Below, in pieces: positions 39,578 to 48,073 of a stretch of DNA of 48,073 nucleotides (the first letter of the stretch is position 1; the number at the start of each line of letters is the position of its first letter). Below the pieces are notes generated by a model. It had not been told where the DNA came from. It did no database searches and was given only the letters and a program-made list of their open reading frames with translations. The stretch spans positions 1 to 48,073 of the forward strand of contig JAFWQE010000187.1 in NCBI GenBank assembly GCA_017509155.1. Reading direction: 5' to 3'. A program made the position numbers and the translations under genes. Source of the stretch: Prevotella sp. Lineage in GTDB: Bacteria > Bacteroidota > Bacteroidia > Bacteroidales > Bacteroidaceae.

Positions 39578-39862
39578 AGAAGACCCTCCCCAGCCCTCCC
39601 TGTTTAGGGAGGGAGCGCAGAGAGGTGACTTTCCCCTCCCTGAGCAGGAGGGGCTGGGGTGGGTCTTGGAGAGTTTGCGAAAGTTGAATAAAACTAGTTT
39701 CTCAACTTTCGCAAGTTGATGGAGTTCAGGAGTTACAGGAGTTCAGACAATACTTCCAAACCGTGTAAACTGACGCAAAGAGAGCCTTCAGCACTATCGT
39801 CTGAACTCCTGTAACTCCTGAACTCCTGAACTCCAAGAAGTTGAGCGAATGCGAAAGTTGAA
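39578..39862. repeat. Family C palindromes and inverted copy of the 1-143 element
   Basis: CCCTCCCTGTTTAGGGAGGG (39594-39613) and CCCCTCCCTGAGCAGGAGGG (39631-39650) are followed by GCGAAAGTTGA/TCAACTTTCGC. The full family A palindrome comes next (about 39699-39837), the reverse complement of 1-143 with only a few differences. Confidence 0.85.
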
Positions 39863-39902
39863 CTAGTTTTTCTTCGCAAAGCGAAAATTAGGCGCAGGGA
39901 AG

Positions 39903-40367
39903 TCAGCCTATTCCGTTGCGGCGGATGTAGCGGAGCCTTTCGGAGAGCGACATACGGGCAAAGCGTCGCCACTCGCTGGCGCCCTCTTCGCGGCAGCTGT
40001 CGGCATAGGAGAGGTCGCGGGTGTGGGCGTAGGCCTCCATCTCGAAGGGGTTCAGGTAGTAGGGGGCATTGCGCGTCTTGCGCAGATAGCGCAAGGCACC
40101 GAACGAATACCACATATATAAGATGTAGAAGCGGAACCATGAGTTGTGGGTGTTCTGCGCCTGCCGCAGGTGGATCATCTCGTGGTGCTTGGTGTAGGTG
40201 AAACGGGCGTTCAGCCGGTCGGCATCCTCCTGTTCACCGGTAAAGATATGGCCGAACATGGTTATCGCGGCAAAGCCTTTCCGGCAGAAGAACCTGTTGA
40301 CGGAAGCTGGCATGTCGATAACCGTGTCCGGCCGTGGAGCCCTGAATATAAGAGCGAAGATGTTCAA
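39903..40367 (-). CDS. Putative metallopeptidase-like protein (HEMIH motif)
   Basis: A 154-residue protein. His-Glu-x-x-His is present as HEMIH at 62-66, after a beta-rich N-terminal part and before a hydrophobic helix (about 78-92, WFRFYILYMWYSFGALRYL) and the acidic block YYLNPFEMEAYAHTR (103-117), which could supply the third metal ligand. This arrangement is known to me from conserved Bacteroidota proteins without assigned function. It lies 1 nt downstream of the M48 metallopeptidase gene, so they share a transcript. No signal peptide; protease activity is unproven. Confidence 0.75.
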   Translation of the reverse strand: MNIFALIFRAPRPDTVIDMPASVNRFFCRKGFAAITMFGHIFTGEQEDADRLNARFTYTKHHEMIHLRQAQNTHNSWFRFYILYMWYSFGALRYLRKTRNAPYYLNPFEMEAYAHTRDLSYADSCREEGASEWRRFARMSLSERLRYIRRNGIG

Positions 40368-40368
40368 G

Positions 40369-41184
40369 CTACTTCTGTTTCTTGTAGTAGAGAAGCGCCT
40401 CGGGCAGATGTTTCTGAATGTCGCTCACGCGCTTGGCGTCTGAGGGGTGTGAACTGAGCCATGTGGGCTGCTGTCCCTGCGACTGTGCTGCCATGCGCTG
40501 CCAGAAGGTGATGGCCACATTGGGGTCGTAGCCGGCCATGGCGGCGAAGATGAGGCCCATGTAGTCGGCCTCGCTCTCGTTGTCGCGCGAGTATTTCAGG
40601 TTGAGCAAGCTCAGACCTTGCGAGGCCACGCTGGCTGCCACCTGTGTGGTGGTCTGGTCTACGCCGAGGGCCGACAAGACGCCGCCGCCGAGCTGAACCA
40701 GTGTCGACGAGTTCTGCGACTTGGTCATCTGTTCGGCAGAATGCTTGGCCACGGCATGTGCAATTTCATGACCGAGCACGATGGCGAGCGAGGCTTCGTC
40801 GCGGGTGATGGGCAGGATGCCCTCGTAGACCACAATCTTGCCACCAGGCATGCAGAAGGCGTTGGCCTGATTGTCAGCCACGAGATTGAACTCCCACTTG
40901 AAGTTCTTCACCTCGTTGGCAAAGCCGTTGGTCTTCAGATAGGTCTCAACGGCATTGGCCAGGCGCTGGCCCACGCGCTTCACCAGTGCGGTGTTCTGGG
41001 CGTTGGTCGAGATTTTCGACTGCTTGAGGTATTGCTGGTACTGCTGCGTGCTGAGACTGAGCACATACTCATCGCTCACGCTGAGACGATGCTTACGACC
41101 CGTGATGGGTACTGTACTGGTTGTTCCACATGACACCAGAATGGCGGTGACAAGTGACAAAAGGATAAACTGTACTTTTTTCAT
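40369..41184 (-). CDS. M48 family metallopeptidase, lipoprotein
   Basis: A 271-residue lipoprotein (lipobox ILVSC, Cys19) of the periplasmic M48 family (BepA/LoiP-like). Zinc motif HEIAH at 139-143, third ligand in ESEADYMGL, and the conserved NAFCMPGGKIVVYEGIL (108-124) and WLSSHPSDAKRV are present. These proteases take part in outer-membrane protein quality control. ATG 41184 is chosen because it starts the lipoprotein signal and lies ~20 nt after the predicted transcription start. Confidence 0.93.
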   Translation of the reverse strand: MKKVQFILLSLVTAILVSCGTTSTVPITGRKHRLSVSDEYVLSLSTQQYQQYLKQSKISTNAQNTALVKRVGQRLANAVETYLKTNGFANEVKNFKWEFNLVADNQANAFCMPGGKIVVYEGILPITRDEASLAIVLGHEIAHAVAKHSAEQMTKSQNSSTLVQLGGGVLSALGVDQTTTQVAASVASQGLSLLNLKYSRDNESEADYMGLIFAAMAGYDPNVAITFWQRMAAQSQGQQPTWLSSHPSDAKRVSDIQKHLPEALLYYKKQK

Positions 41185-41212
41185 TTTTAGCTCAATTTGA
41201 TGATTTTGGAAA

Positions 41213-41243
41213 CAAAAGTACATTTTTTTCGCGAAACGGCAAA
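41213..41243 (-). promoter_or_regulatory. Consensus promoter of the M48 peptidase operon
   Basis: On the minus strand TTTG (41240-41243) and TACTTTTG (41213-41220) are exactly 19 nt apart. Confidence 0.75.
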
Positions 41244-41262
41244 AAAATTGCGCACAAATGAT

Positions 41263-41270
41263 TATATTTG
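41263..41270 (+). promoter_or_regulatory. -7 box for small lipoprotein gene
   Basis: TATATTTG lies 24 nt before the ATG at 41295. It is divergent from the M48 promoter, with only ~20 bp between them. Confidence 0.5.
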
Positions 41271-41294
41271 CACGCAGAAATAATTGTTTTGCCT

Positions 41295-41480
41295 ATGAAA
41301 AGAATGAAATCAAAGCTAAGAAGAGGCACCAACATGGTGGTAGGACTGCTGCTGGCGCTGCTGGGATTCGGGCTGATGGAAAGCTGCTCGTCGTCGCCGA
41401 CCGTGGAATATGGTCCGCCACCCAGTTTCCAGAAAGACAGTGTCGCTACTGACACCGTGGCCACGCTGCCTGTGGAATAA
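41295..41480 (+). CDS. Small lipoprotein, resembles radical-SAM-associated lipoproteins
   Basis: A 61-residue lipoprotein with a basic N-terminus (MKRMKSKLRR), hydrophobic segment 14-28 and a Cys at 31 (LMESC). The mature part is only about 30 residues: SSSPTVEYGPPPSF then Asp/Thr/Val-rich. The hydrophobic stretch LLLALLGF plus VEYGPP recalls the N-terminus of radical-SAM-associated putative lipoproteins of Bacteroidota, which usually continue after EYGTP, but no radical SAM gene is in the window. The ATG at 41268 in frame lies at the -7 box and is unlikely. It ends 36 nt before the convergent C11 protease gene. Confidence 0.65.
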   Translation: MKRMKSKLRRGTNMVVGLLLALLGFGLMESCSSSPTVEYGPPPSFQKDSVATDTVATLPVE

Positions 41481-41516
41481 CGGGCAGGGCCACGAGTTGG
41501 GTCATGGCGCGGCAGG

Positions 41517-42752
41517 CTAATGGGTGGCCTGCCACCAAGCTGTCTGCGTCTTCTGCTCAGCGGCCCTTGCCATGCTGATGTCGGAAATGGTGATGCCCGA
41601 AAACTCGGTTACCTCGAACACGCTTTTTGTCTTTTCTGCATAGACAAGGGGCGTGCTGACAGCCGTGGGCACCATCTTGCGGAGCTGAGCCTGCAGTCGT
41701 GACTGCAGGTCGGCATTGTCGTTGCTTAGCCTCTTGAGGTAAGAACCCATATCGTAGAACACCGTCGGCGAGAAACCGTCAAGGGCCTGCACATCGTAGA
41801 CATCCACCTTCGACGCATCGCACCTGAGATTGGCCTCCTTCACGAGGGCGGCCATGGGCTCCACTTCGCTTGTCTTCACCAGCGAAAGGGTGCCGTAGGG
41901 GTCCTGATAATCGATGAAGAAGTCGTAGAAATCCTGCACCACCGCGGCATAATCGCCATCGAGCAGATGGCCTCCCACAGTGGTGAAGGGCATTCCGATC
42001 ATCATCACCTCCGACGTAGAGCCGATGATGTAGTCGGTGATGTTGCGCAGGTCGTAGGCCACCTCTATGTTCTGCATGTAGCAGTTGTCAAAGAGGAGGA
42101 AGTCGAGATGGCCAAAGGTGGCGGCCACGGCGTCGCGCAGCACCGCTATCTCTGCATGAAAGGCATCGTCGCCCCCTATGCCTGTGCCATAGTATCGCGT
42201 CTCTATGGGATGGTCAACGGGTATCATGCGGCGGCGAGGTGCCCTCCACCCGGTCATGGTCTGCTGTTTCGACAGGAAGGACGTGGCCTGGGCGGGCAGC
42301 CAGCCTGTGCCATGGGCACTGACCACCATGCCGTAGGAGTGGGCCTCGGCCAGACTGATGACATCGGAAAAGAGCGCCTTCACGCCACTTTCGGTGGTGT
42401 AGTCCTTACTGGAAAGATAGGAATAGGTCTTCAGCGTGTCGTAACGGCAGACGCCATCTTTGTATTTCAGGTCGATGAGATAGGCACGGTTGGCCGTGCT
42501 GGCCACCAACACGACAACGCGCTTGGAGCCGAGTCCACGGCGGTATTCGATGGCGGTCTTCATGGCTGAAATGTTCTTCAGACAGGCATTATAGATGCTT
42601 CCACCGCCCGACCATGGCATATACATCAGCAACGTCTGCTGCGCCACCGGCTCAGGACCTGGCTCAGGGTCGTCGTGATGATGGCAGGCTGCGGTGAACA
42701 AAGCCACACACGCAGCCAGCAAGATGGTCTTGAAAGCGGGGAATCTCTTCAT
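41517..42752 (-). CDS. Clostripain-family (C11) cysteine protease, lipoprotein
   Basis: A 411-residue lipoprotein (lipobox FTAAC, Cys23) followed by a His/Asp/Pro linker. The C11 caspase-like fold has catalytic His147 in VVSAHGTGW and Cys224 in LLFDNCYMQNIEVAYDL. The family cleaves after basic residues and often matures by self-cleavage; in Bacteroidales, relatives act on toxins or fimbrial proteins. ATG 42752 gives a proper lipoprotein signal. A weak family A-like remnant (GGAGTTACAG, GAAGATACTT) lies just upstream. Confidence 0.9.
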   Translation of the reverse strand: MKRFPAFKTILLAACVALFTAACHHHDDPEPGPEPVAQQTLLMYMPWSGGGSIYNACLKNISAMKTAIEYRRGLGSKRVVVLVASTANRAYLIDLKYKDGVCRYDTLKTYSYLSSKDYTTESGVKALFSDVISLAEAHSYGMVVSAHGTGWLPAQATSFLSKQQTMTGWRAPRRRMIPVDHPIETRYYGTGIGGDDAFHAEIAVLRDAVAATFGHLDFLLFDNCYMQNIEVAYDLRNITDYIIGSTSEVMMIGMPFTTVGGHLLDGDYAAVVQDFYDFFIDYQDPYGTLSLVKTSEVEPMAALVKEANLRCDASKVDVYDVQALDGFSPTVFYDMGSYLKRLSNDNADLQSRLQAQLRKMVPTAVSTPLVYAEKTKSVFEVTEFSGITISDISMARAAEQKTQTAWWQATH

Positions 42753-42826
42753 TGCGTTTTGTTTTCTGGAGTTACAGCCGTTCAGAAGATACTTCAAGCA
42801 TCTATCCGCCACACCTGTCACCCGAA

Positions 42827-45592
42827 CTATTTTTTCTTCTTCAACTCGGCGATGGAGTCTTTCAGGGCTGCAATCTTCTCCTCTGCGTCGCTCTGCTTCT
42901 TGCGCTCCATGGCAACGACGGCCTCGGGAGCGTGGGCCACGAACTTCTCGTTGGAGAGTTTCTTCATCACACCGGCGAGGAATCCTTCCAGGTGCTTCAG
43001 CTGTGCCTCCTGCTTCTCCAGTTCGGCAGCAACGTCGATGAGGTCGCCCAGTGGCACGGCAAACTCGTCGGTGCCCACCATGAAGGCGGAAGCGTCGGCA
43101 GCCTTCTCGGCCACAGTGGCCATCGTCAAGAGGTTGGCCATCTTCCTGATGACGTCGGCATAGCCATCGTAGCTGTCGGTAGCCACCACCTGAAGCTCGA
43201 GCTTTTCCTTCTGTGCGATGTTCTTCTGACTGCGCACCATGCGCACGCCCGACACCACCTGCTTGACTTTCTCCACTTCCTCGAGCAGCCTGAGCTCGTC
43301 GTCGGTGGGTGCATCTATCTTCAGCTCGTCGCGCATGATGCTCTCACCGGGCTGACGGTCATAGAGATGCTGCCACAGCTCTTCCGTAATGAACGGCATG
43401 AAGGGGTGAAGCATCTTGAGCAAGTCGTTGAAGAAGCCGAGCGTAGCGTCGTAGGTGGGACGGTCGATGGGCTGGGCCTCGCCGTTGACGTATGCGGGTT
43501 TCACCATCTCCAGATACCAGCTTGAGAACTCGTCCCAGAAGAGTTTGTAAACGGCCATGAGCGCCTCAGAGATGCGGTATTTCGAGAACAGGTCGTTGAG
43601 TTCGGCGTTCACCTGCTTCATCTTTGCCGAGAACCATGCGACGGCAATCTTGTTGGCATTGCCGGCACCGTTGTCCTGGACGGCATCGGCCACCTTCCAG
43701 CTCTTCACCAGTCGGAAGGCGTTCCATATCTTGTTGTTGAAGTTGCGTCCTTGCTCGCAGAGACTGTCGTCGAAGAGAATGTCGTTGCCAGCAGGTGCCG
43801 AGAGCATCATGCCCATGCGCACACCGTCGGCGCCGTACTTGTCGATGAGTTCTATGGGGTCGGGAGAATTGCCGAGCGACTTCGACATCTTGCGGCCCAG
43901 CTTGTCGCGAACGATTCCGGTGAAATAGACGTTCTTGAACGGATACTTGCCCATGTACTCCTGTCCGGCCATGATCATACGCGCCACCCAGAAGAAGATG
44001 ATGTCGGGAGCGGTCACCAGGTCGCTGGTGGGATAATAGTAGCTGATTTCCTCGTTGCCTGGATTGTTGATACCATCGAACAGCGAGATGGGCCACAGCC
44101 ATGAGGAGAACCATGTGTCGAGGGCGTCTTCGTCCTGTCGCAGGGTGAAGCCTCCCTCCACCTTGCTCAGGGCGGGGAACTGCTTCAATGCCAGTTCACG
44201 GGCTTTCTCTTCGGTCTCGGCCACCACGAAGCTGCCCTCGGGAATAGCCTCTCCCTCGGGGAGCGTGGAAGCTGTCTCCACGTAGTAGGCGGGAATGCGG
44301 TGTCCCCACCACAGCTGGCGGCTGATGCACCAGTCCTGAATGTTCTCCAGCCAGTTCTTGTAGGTGTTCTTGTATTTGGCGGGATAGAAGTTCATCTCAC
44401 CGTTCATGACGGGCGGCAGGGCGATGTCGGCAAAGTGCTTCATCTTGAGGAACCACTGCAGCGACAGACGGGGCTCGATGGCGGTGTCGGGGTTGCGCTC
44501 GGAATAGCCCACCTTGTTGACATAGTCTTCAACCTTTTCCATCAATGCGGCAGTCTCAAGGTCCTTGGAAATCTGCTTGCGACAGTCGAAGCGATCCATG
44601 CCCACATAGAGCGGTGACTGCTCGGAAATGGTGCCGTCGGCATTGAAGATGTCGATGGTTTCCAGGTTGTGGGTCTTGCCAAGCATGTAGTCGTTGGTGT
44701 CGTGGGCGGGTGTCACCTTCAGACAGCCTGTTCCGAACTCGATGTCGACGTAGCGGTCCTCGATGACGGGGATGACGCGGTTCACGAGCGGCACAATGAC
44801 CTTGCGGCCCTTGAGCCACTGGTTTTTCGGGTCCTTGGGGTTGATGCACATGGCCGTATCGCCCATGATGGTCTCGGGACGTGTGGTGGCTACCACGGCG
44901 TAGAATCCCTTCTCATCGCGATGGATGATGTTGCCTTGTGCCTCGAGTTCCTCCATGTTGTCGAGGCTCTTCAGTCCGTCGACATAGTATTTCAGATGGT
45001 AGAGCTTGGAGTGTTCCTCTTTATAGATGACCTCTTCTGTGGACAATGCAGTAAGTGCCTTGGGGTCCCAGTTCACCATGCGCAGTCCGCGATAGATGAG
45101 ACCTTTGTTGTAAAGGTCGACAAAGACCTTGATGACGCTCTCCGAACGCTTCTCGTCCATGGTGAAGGCCGTGCGGTCCCAGTCGCACGATGCGCCCAGA
45201 CGGCGCAGCTGCTTCAGAATGATGCCGCCGTGCTCGTGGGTCCAGTCCCAGGCGTGCTTGAGGAACTCGTCGCGCGTCAGGTCGTGCTTCTTGATGCCCT
45301 GCTCAGAGAGTTTCTTCACCACCTTTGCCTCGGTGGCTATGCTGGCATGGTCGGTGCCAGGCACCCAGCAGGCATTCTTGCCTTCCATTCGTGCCCGTCT
45401 GACAAGGATATCCTGAATGGTGTTGTTCAGCATGTGGCCCATGTGCAGTACTCCGGTGACATTGGGCGGAGGTATAACGATCGTATAGGGCTCGCGACCG
45501 TCGGGTTTCGAACTGAACAGCTTGTTGTCAAGCCAATACTGATACCATTTCGACTCCACTTCACGTGGGTCGTACTTACTTGCTAATTCCAT
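42827..45592 (-). CDS. valS: Valyl-tRNA synthetase
   Basis: A 921-residue class Ia synthetase charging tRNA-Val. HIGH-type motif HMGH at 50-53 ([12 protein letters not shown]), the editing domain around [16 protein letters not shown] at 568-572, anticodon-binding domain and C-terminal coiled coil (about 850-921, ending ELKKKK) are present. Length is normal. ATG 45592 is chosen; the -7 box (45631-45638) makes the earlier ATG at 45643 impossible. It is divergent from the S8 protease gene. Confidence 0.97.
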   Translation of the reverse strand: MELASKYDPREVESKWYQYWLDNKLFSSKPDGREPYTIVIPPPNVTGVLHMGHMLNNTIQDILVRRARMEGKNACWVPGTDHASIATEAKVVKKLSEQGIKKHDLTRDEFLKHAWDWTHEHGGIILKQLRRLGASCDWDRTAFTMDEKRSESVIKVFVDLYNKGLIYRGLRMVNWDPKALTALSTEEVIYKEEHSKLYHLKYYVDGLKSLDNMEELEAQGNIIHRDEKGFYAVVATTRPETIMGDTAMCINPKDPKNQWLKGRKVIVPLVNRVIPVIEDRYVDIEFGTGCLKVTPAHDTNDYMLGKTHNLETIDIFNADGTISEQSPLYVGMDRFDCRKQISKDLETAALMEKVEDYVNKVGYSERNPDTAIEPRLSLQWFLKMKHFADIALPPVMNGEMNFYPAKYKNTYKNWLENIQDWCISRQLWWGHRIPAYYVETASTLPEGEAIPEGSFVVAETEEKARELALKQFPALSKVEGGFTLRQDEDALDTWFSSWLWPISLFDGINNPGNEEISYYYPTSDLVTAPDIIFFWVARMIMAGQEYMGKYPFKNVYFTGIVRDKLGRKMSKSLGNSPDPIELIDKYGADGVRMGMMLSAPAGNDILFDDSLCEQGRNFNNKIWNAFRLVKSWKVADAVQDNGAGNANKIAVAWFSAKMKQVNAELNDLFSKYRISEALMAVYKLFWDEFSSWYLEMVKPAYVNGEAQPIDRPTYDATLGFFNDLLKMLHPFMPFITEELWQHLYDRQPGESIMRDELKIDAPTDDELRLLEEVEKVKQVVSGVRMVRSQKNIAQKEKLELQVVATDSYDGYADVIRKMANLLTMATVAEKAADASAFMVGTDEFAVPLGDLIDVAAELEKQEAQLKHLEGFLAGVMKKLSNEKFVAHAPEAVVAMERKKQSDAEEKIAALKDSIAELKKKK

Positions 45593-45630
45593 TTTATAAT
45601 TATTTTCTATTTGTCGGTGCAAAATCGGTG

Positions 45631-45638
45631 CAAAGTTA
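45631..45638 (-). promoter_or_regulatory. -7 box for valS
   Basis: TAACTTTG on the minus strand, about 39 nt before the start codon; the -33 element is not a clear match. Confidence 0.55.
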
Positions 45639-45702
45639 CACATTTTTTATTTAACGCACACGTTTAGTAGCCGTTTTTTATGTCTCACTCGTTTTTTTTC
45701 AC

Positions 45703-45710
45703 TACCTTTG
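45703..45710 (+). promoter_or_regulatory. -7 box for S8 protease gene
   Basis: TACCTTTG lies 27 nt before the ATG at 45738, back to back with the valS promoter. Confidence 0.55.
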
Positions 45711-45737
45711 CAACCAGAAAACAACAAATTGCCACCC

Positions 45738-47975
45738 ATGAAGAGAATTCTTTCCACCTTGATGATAGCGTGTTGCGCGGTGATTGCCATGCATGCCCAG
45801 ACACGTGCCTTTCCCCAAAAGATGTCGCGGATGGTGAGGCGCATAGCCGCTGAGCAGCGCAAGTCGCCGACAGCCCTCATGGCACCGTCGCGGCTGTCAG
45901 ACGCCTCTCGCCAGGGTCGCCAGCGCATGCTTTGTGCCTTTGTGCGCATAACTGACGACGGACCGGCCACCCTGCGCCGCCATGGTTGTCGCGAACTGGC
46001 ACGGTTCGACGACATCTACATCGCTGCCATTCCCACTACCCAGCTCAACAGCCTGTCTGCCTGTGCCAATGTGCTGCGCATAGAGGCGCGGGAGTCGTGC
46101 AGTGCCCTCAACGACACGTCGGCCATCATCCTCAACACACCGCCCATCTATGCCGGCCAGAACCTGCCGCAGGCCTTCACCGGCAAAGGGGTCGTGGTTG
46201 GCGTCGAGGACATCGGCTTCGACCTCACCCACCCCACTTTCTACAACAACGACCTGAGTGAATACCGCATCAAGCGCTTCTGGGACCAGCTGAGCACCGA
46301 CACCGTGGGCTCGAACATGTTCGTGGGAGCGGAGTATGTCACGCAAGAGGAGTTGCTGGCCTACCAGCATTCGCGCGACGGCTTCGTCATGACACACGGC
46401 ACCCACACCGCAGGATCGGCTGCAGGAAGCGGATTCGACACCCCCTATCGCGGCATAGCCTGGGAGAGCGACCTCTGCCTCATAAGCAACGCGGTGAGCG
46501 ACGACCGGCAGTTCATCGACAGCCTTGACTACGACAAATATACCTCGGCCACCGACGCTCTGGGGTTCAAGTACGCGTTCGACTATGCCGACGCGGTGGG
46601 AAAGCCCTGCGTGGTGTCGTTCAGCGAAGGGTCGCATCAGGACTGGTATGGCGACGACATGCTGCTCTACGAGGTGATAGACAAGATGGTGGGACCAGGA
46701 CATATCTTCGTGGCGTCGGCCGGCAACGAGGGACATCTACGGACCTATCTGGAAAAACCCGTGGGCATGGAGAGCAAGGGCACGTTCATCGGCTACAGGA
46801 AACCCTACGTGTATTTCACGTTACGCGCCGACAAGGACTTCGACCTGAACATCCGTATCCATGACGACAGCGCCACCGTTTGCCGGCACATAGAGATGGG
46901 CAAGGTCATAGAACAGCCCGACTCGATGCTGGCCGACACGTTCTTCATTCACAACCGCCAGTGGAGCTACCTCATCGCTCAGTATCCATCGTGCTACAAC
47001 GACAAAGAAATGGCCTACGAGGTCTACATACAAAGCCCGTCGCGTTATCTGGGCTTGGGACAAACCGCTGACTGCCAGCCGGTGAGCCTGGAACTGTATG
47101 GAACCGATGCTCACGTTGAACTCTTCACCAACACCGGAGAACTGAAAGCAATGCCCCATGTGGAGCCCACCTTCGAGGAGGGCGAGCATCGCTACAGCAT
47201 CTACACGCCAGGCTCGGCTCCCAGTGCCATCTGCGTGGGAGCGGCAGGCTACCGAACAGGCATCGTGAACTACAAAGGCGAACACCGTGAGAGCAACAAC
47301 GGCACCAATGGCGAGAGGGCGTACTTCTCGAGCATCGGCCCTTCCTACGACGAACGCGTGAAACCTGACGTGATGGCACCAGGCACCAACGTCATCTCAA
47401 GCTACAGCAGCTTCTACTTTGAGAAGTCGGGCGTGCTGACGCACAACTACGACATTGCCCACTTCGACCACAACGGTCGCACCTATGTGTGGAACGCCGA
47501 CACGGGAACATCGATGGCCACGCCGCTCGTTGCGGGAACCATCGCCCTGTGGCTGCAGGCCAACCCCATGCTCACACCCGACGACGTGAAGGAGGTGCTG
47601 GCCCATACCTGCCGCCATCACGACGAGACGCTTGAATATCCGAACAATGAATACGGCTACGGTGAGATTGACGCCTACGCTGGACTGCTCTATGTCCTGA
47701 ACATGACTGGCATTGAGGGACTTTCCACCTCACAGCCGCGCGCCATGAACTTCCAGCTCAGCGACGGATGGCTGAGACTGCTGCCACAGACCATGCCCAC
47801 GGCACCCTTCACCGTCACGCTCTATAGCACAAACGGCAGCAGGATGATGACGCGAAGGTTTGAACCAGCCGACGACCCTGCCATTTCGCTGGCCGCACTG
47901 CCACGAGGTGTCTATGCCGTGCAGGTGGACAGCCGAGAAACGCAAATGAAAGGCTCGACGCTTATCCGCCACTAA
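45738..47975 (+). CDS. Exported S8 (subtilisin-like) serine protease
   Basis: A 745-residue exported protease. A signal peptide (1-20, ending MHAQ) and propeptide-like region (21-~130) precede the S8 domain (about 145-640) with catalytic Asp158 (VEDIGFDLTHP), His220 (HGTHTAGS) and Ser592 (GTSMATP). A ~200-residue beta-rich insertion (about 340-520) lies between His and Ser. The C-terminal ~75 residues (FTVTLYSTNGSRMMTRRF...LPRGVYAVQV) look like a type IX secretion sorting domain, so the enzyme is probably exported to the cell surface. ATG 45738 is chosen since the -7 box overlaps the earlier ATG at 45708. Confidence 0.92.
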   Translation: MKRILSTLMIACCAVIAMHAQTRAFPQKMSRMVRRIAAEQRKSPTALMAPSRLSDASRQGRQRMLCAFVRITDDGPATLRRHGCRELARFDDIYIAAIPTTQLNSLSACANVLRIEARESCSALNDTSAIILNTPPIYAGQNLPQAFTGKGVVVGVEDIGFDLTHPTFYNNDLSEYRIKRFWDQLSTDTVGSNMFVGAEYVTQEELLAYQHSRDGFVMTHGTHTAGSAAGSGFDTPYRGIAWESDLCLISNAVSDDRQFIDSLDYDKYTSATDALGFKYAFDYADAVGKPCVVSFSEGSHQDWYGDDMLLYEVIDKMVGPGHIFVASAGNEGHLRTYLEKPVGMESKGTFIGYRKPYVYFTLRADKDFDLNIRIHDDSATVCRHIEMGKVIEQPDSMLADTFFIHNRQWSYLIAQYPSCYNDKEMAYEVYIQSPSRYLGLGQTADCQPVSLELYGTDAHVELFTNTGELKAMPHVEPTFEEGEHRYSIYTPGSAPSAICVGAAGYRTGIVNYKGEHRESNNGTNGERAYFSSIGPSYDERVKPDVMAPGTNVISSYSSFYFEKSGVLTHNYDIAHFDHNGRTYVWNADTGTSMATPLVAGTIALWLQANPMLTPDDVKEVLAHTCRHHDETLEYPNNEYGYGEIDAYAGLLYVLNMTGIEGLSTSQPRAMNFQLSDGWLRLLPQTMPTAPFTVTLYSTNGSRMMTRRFEPADDPAISLAALPRGVYAVQVDSRETQMKGSTLIRH

Positions 47976-47995
47976 ATTCATTTAAGTTCCGCAAG

Positions 47996-48059
47996 TCCTG
48001 TCTGTCCCTTGGAGTATGGGAGTTTGGGAGTTTCGGAGTTTGGACAATAGTGAATTTGC
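47996..48059. repeat. Family A array
   Basis: CTGTCTGTCCCTTGGAGTAT is followed by GGGAGTTTGGGAGTTTCGGAG and ends in GGACAATAGTG. It is the same layout as at 38540-38583. Confidence 0.75.
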
Positions 48060-48073
48060 GGTGTCCCCGCAAC

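Noticed and set aside
1..48073. tRNA and rRNA genes, transposases, phage genes
   Set aside because: None could be identified by reading both strands for conserved motifs; a dedicated tRNA search was not possible here.

Overview
The window looks like chromosomal DNA of a Bacteroidota bacterium, most probably a member of the Prevotellaceae. The evidence is Bacteroidota promoters (TTTG, 19-20 nt, TAnnTTTG) in front of many genes, the near absence of Shine-Dalgarno sites, a BspA-type leucine-rich-repeat surface protein with a type IX-like C-terminus, a BACON lipoprotein, a DAHP synthase fused to type II chorismate mutase, and many lipoproteins and signal peptides. There is no rRNA, no recognisable tRNA, no CRISPR array, no transposase and no phage gene. 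Species cannot be named from the sequence.

Layout. 1-5.3 kb: a repeat element, a promoter with a ~300-nt structured leader, a DUF2971 gene and a large BspA-like gene whose 5' part is AT-rich. 5.4-11.1 kb: six co-directional genes for exported proteins (two unknown, an NTF2-like protein, an outer-membrane barrel, a BACON lipoprotein, a retropepsin-TPR protein), ended by a strong terminator. 11.2-17 kb (minus): GH51 arabinofuranosidase with an extra N-terminal domain, a lipoprotein, a P-loop/CYTH protein and TrmO. 17.4-26.7 kb: a CopA-like copper ATPase carrying an in-frame repeat insertion, envelope proteins, a TPR protein, a membrane-anchored CbbX-like AAA ATPase, a UDP-GlcNAc 2-epimerase homologue lacking catalytic residues, and an iron alcohol dehydrogenase. 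27-34.8 kb (minus): a DUF3857 protein, GlsB, an EEP hydrolase, then the phenylalanine/tyrosine operon pheA - aminotransferase - DAHPS/chorismate mutase - tyrA. 35-48 kb: lipoprotein/SPFH/NfeD operon, TraB/GumN protein, membrane-anchored HTH protein, two metalloproteases, small lipoprotein, clostripain-like protease, valS and an S8 protease.

Most notable signal: the aromatic operon is preceded by a complete transcription attenuator, with consensus promoter, a 24-codon leader peptide in which 10 codons are Tyr or Phe, a 13-bp perfect antiterminator and a U-tract terminator. This is ribosome-mediated attenuation in a phylum where regulatory leaders are poorly charted.

Second theme: the intergenic spaces are packed with several families of short palindromic or short-period repeats (9-nt arrays ending in a fixed GACGATACT-like motif; 7-8-nt-period AT-rich palindromes; GC-rich palindromes; a twin mini-hairpin with compensatory changes; 60-bp, 66-bp and 22-bp tandem repeats). 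Several lie between promoter and start codon and so would be transcribed, and three copies have entered reading frames, including the actuator domain of the copper ATPase.
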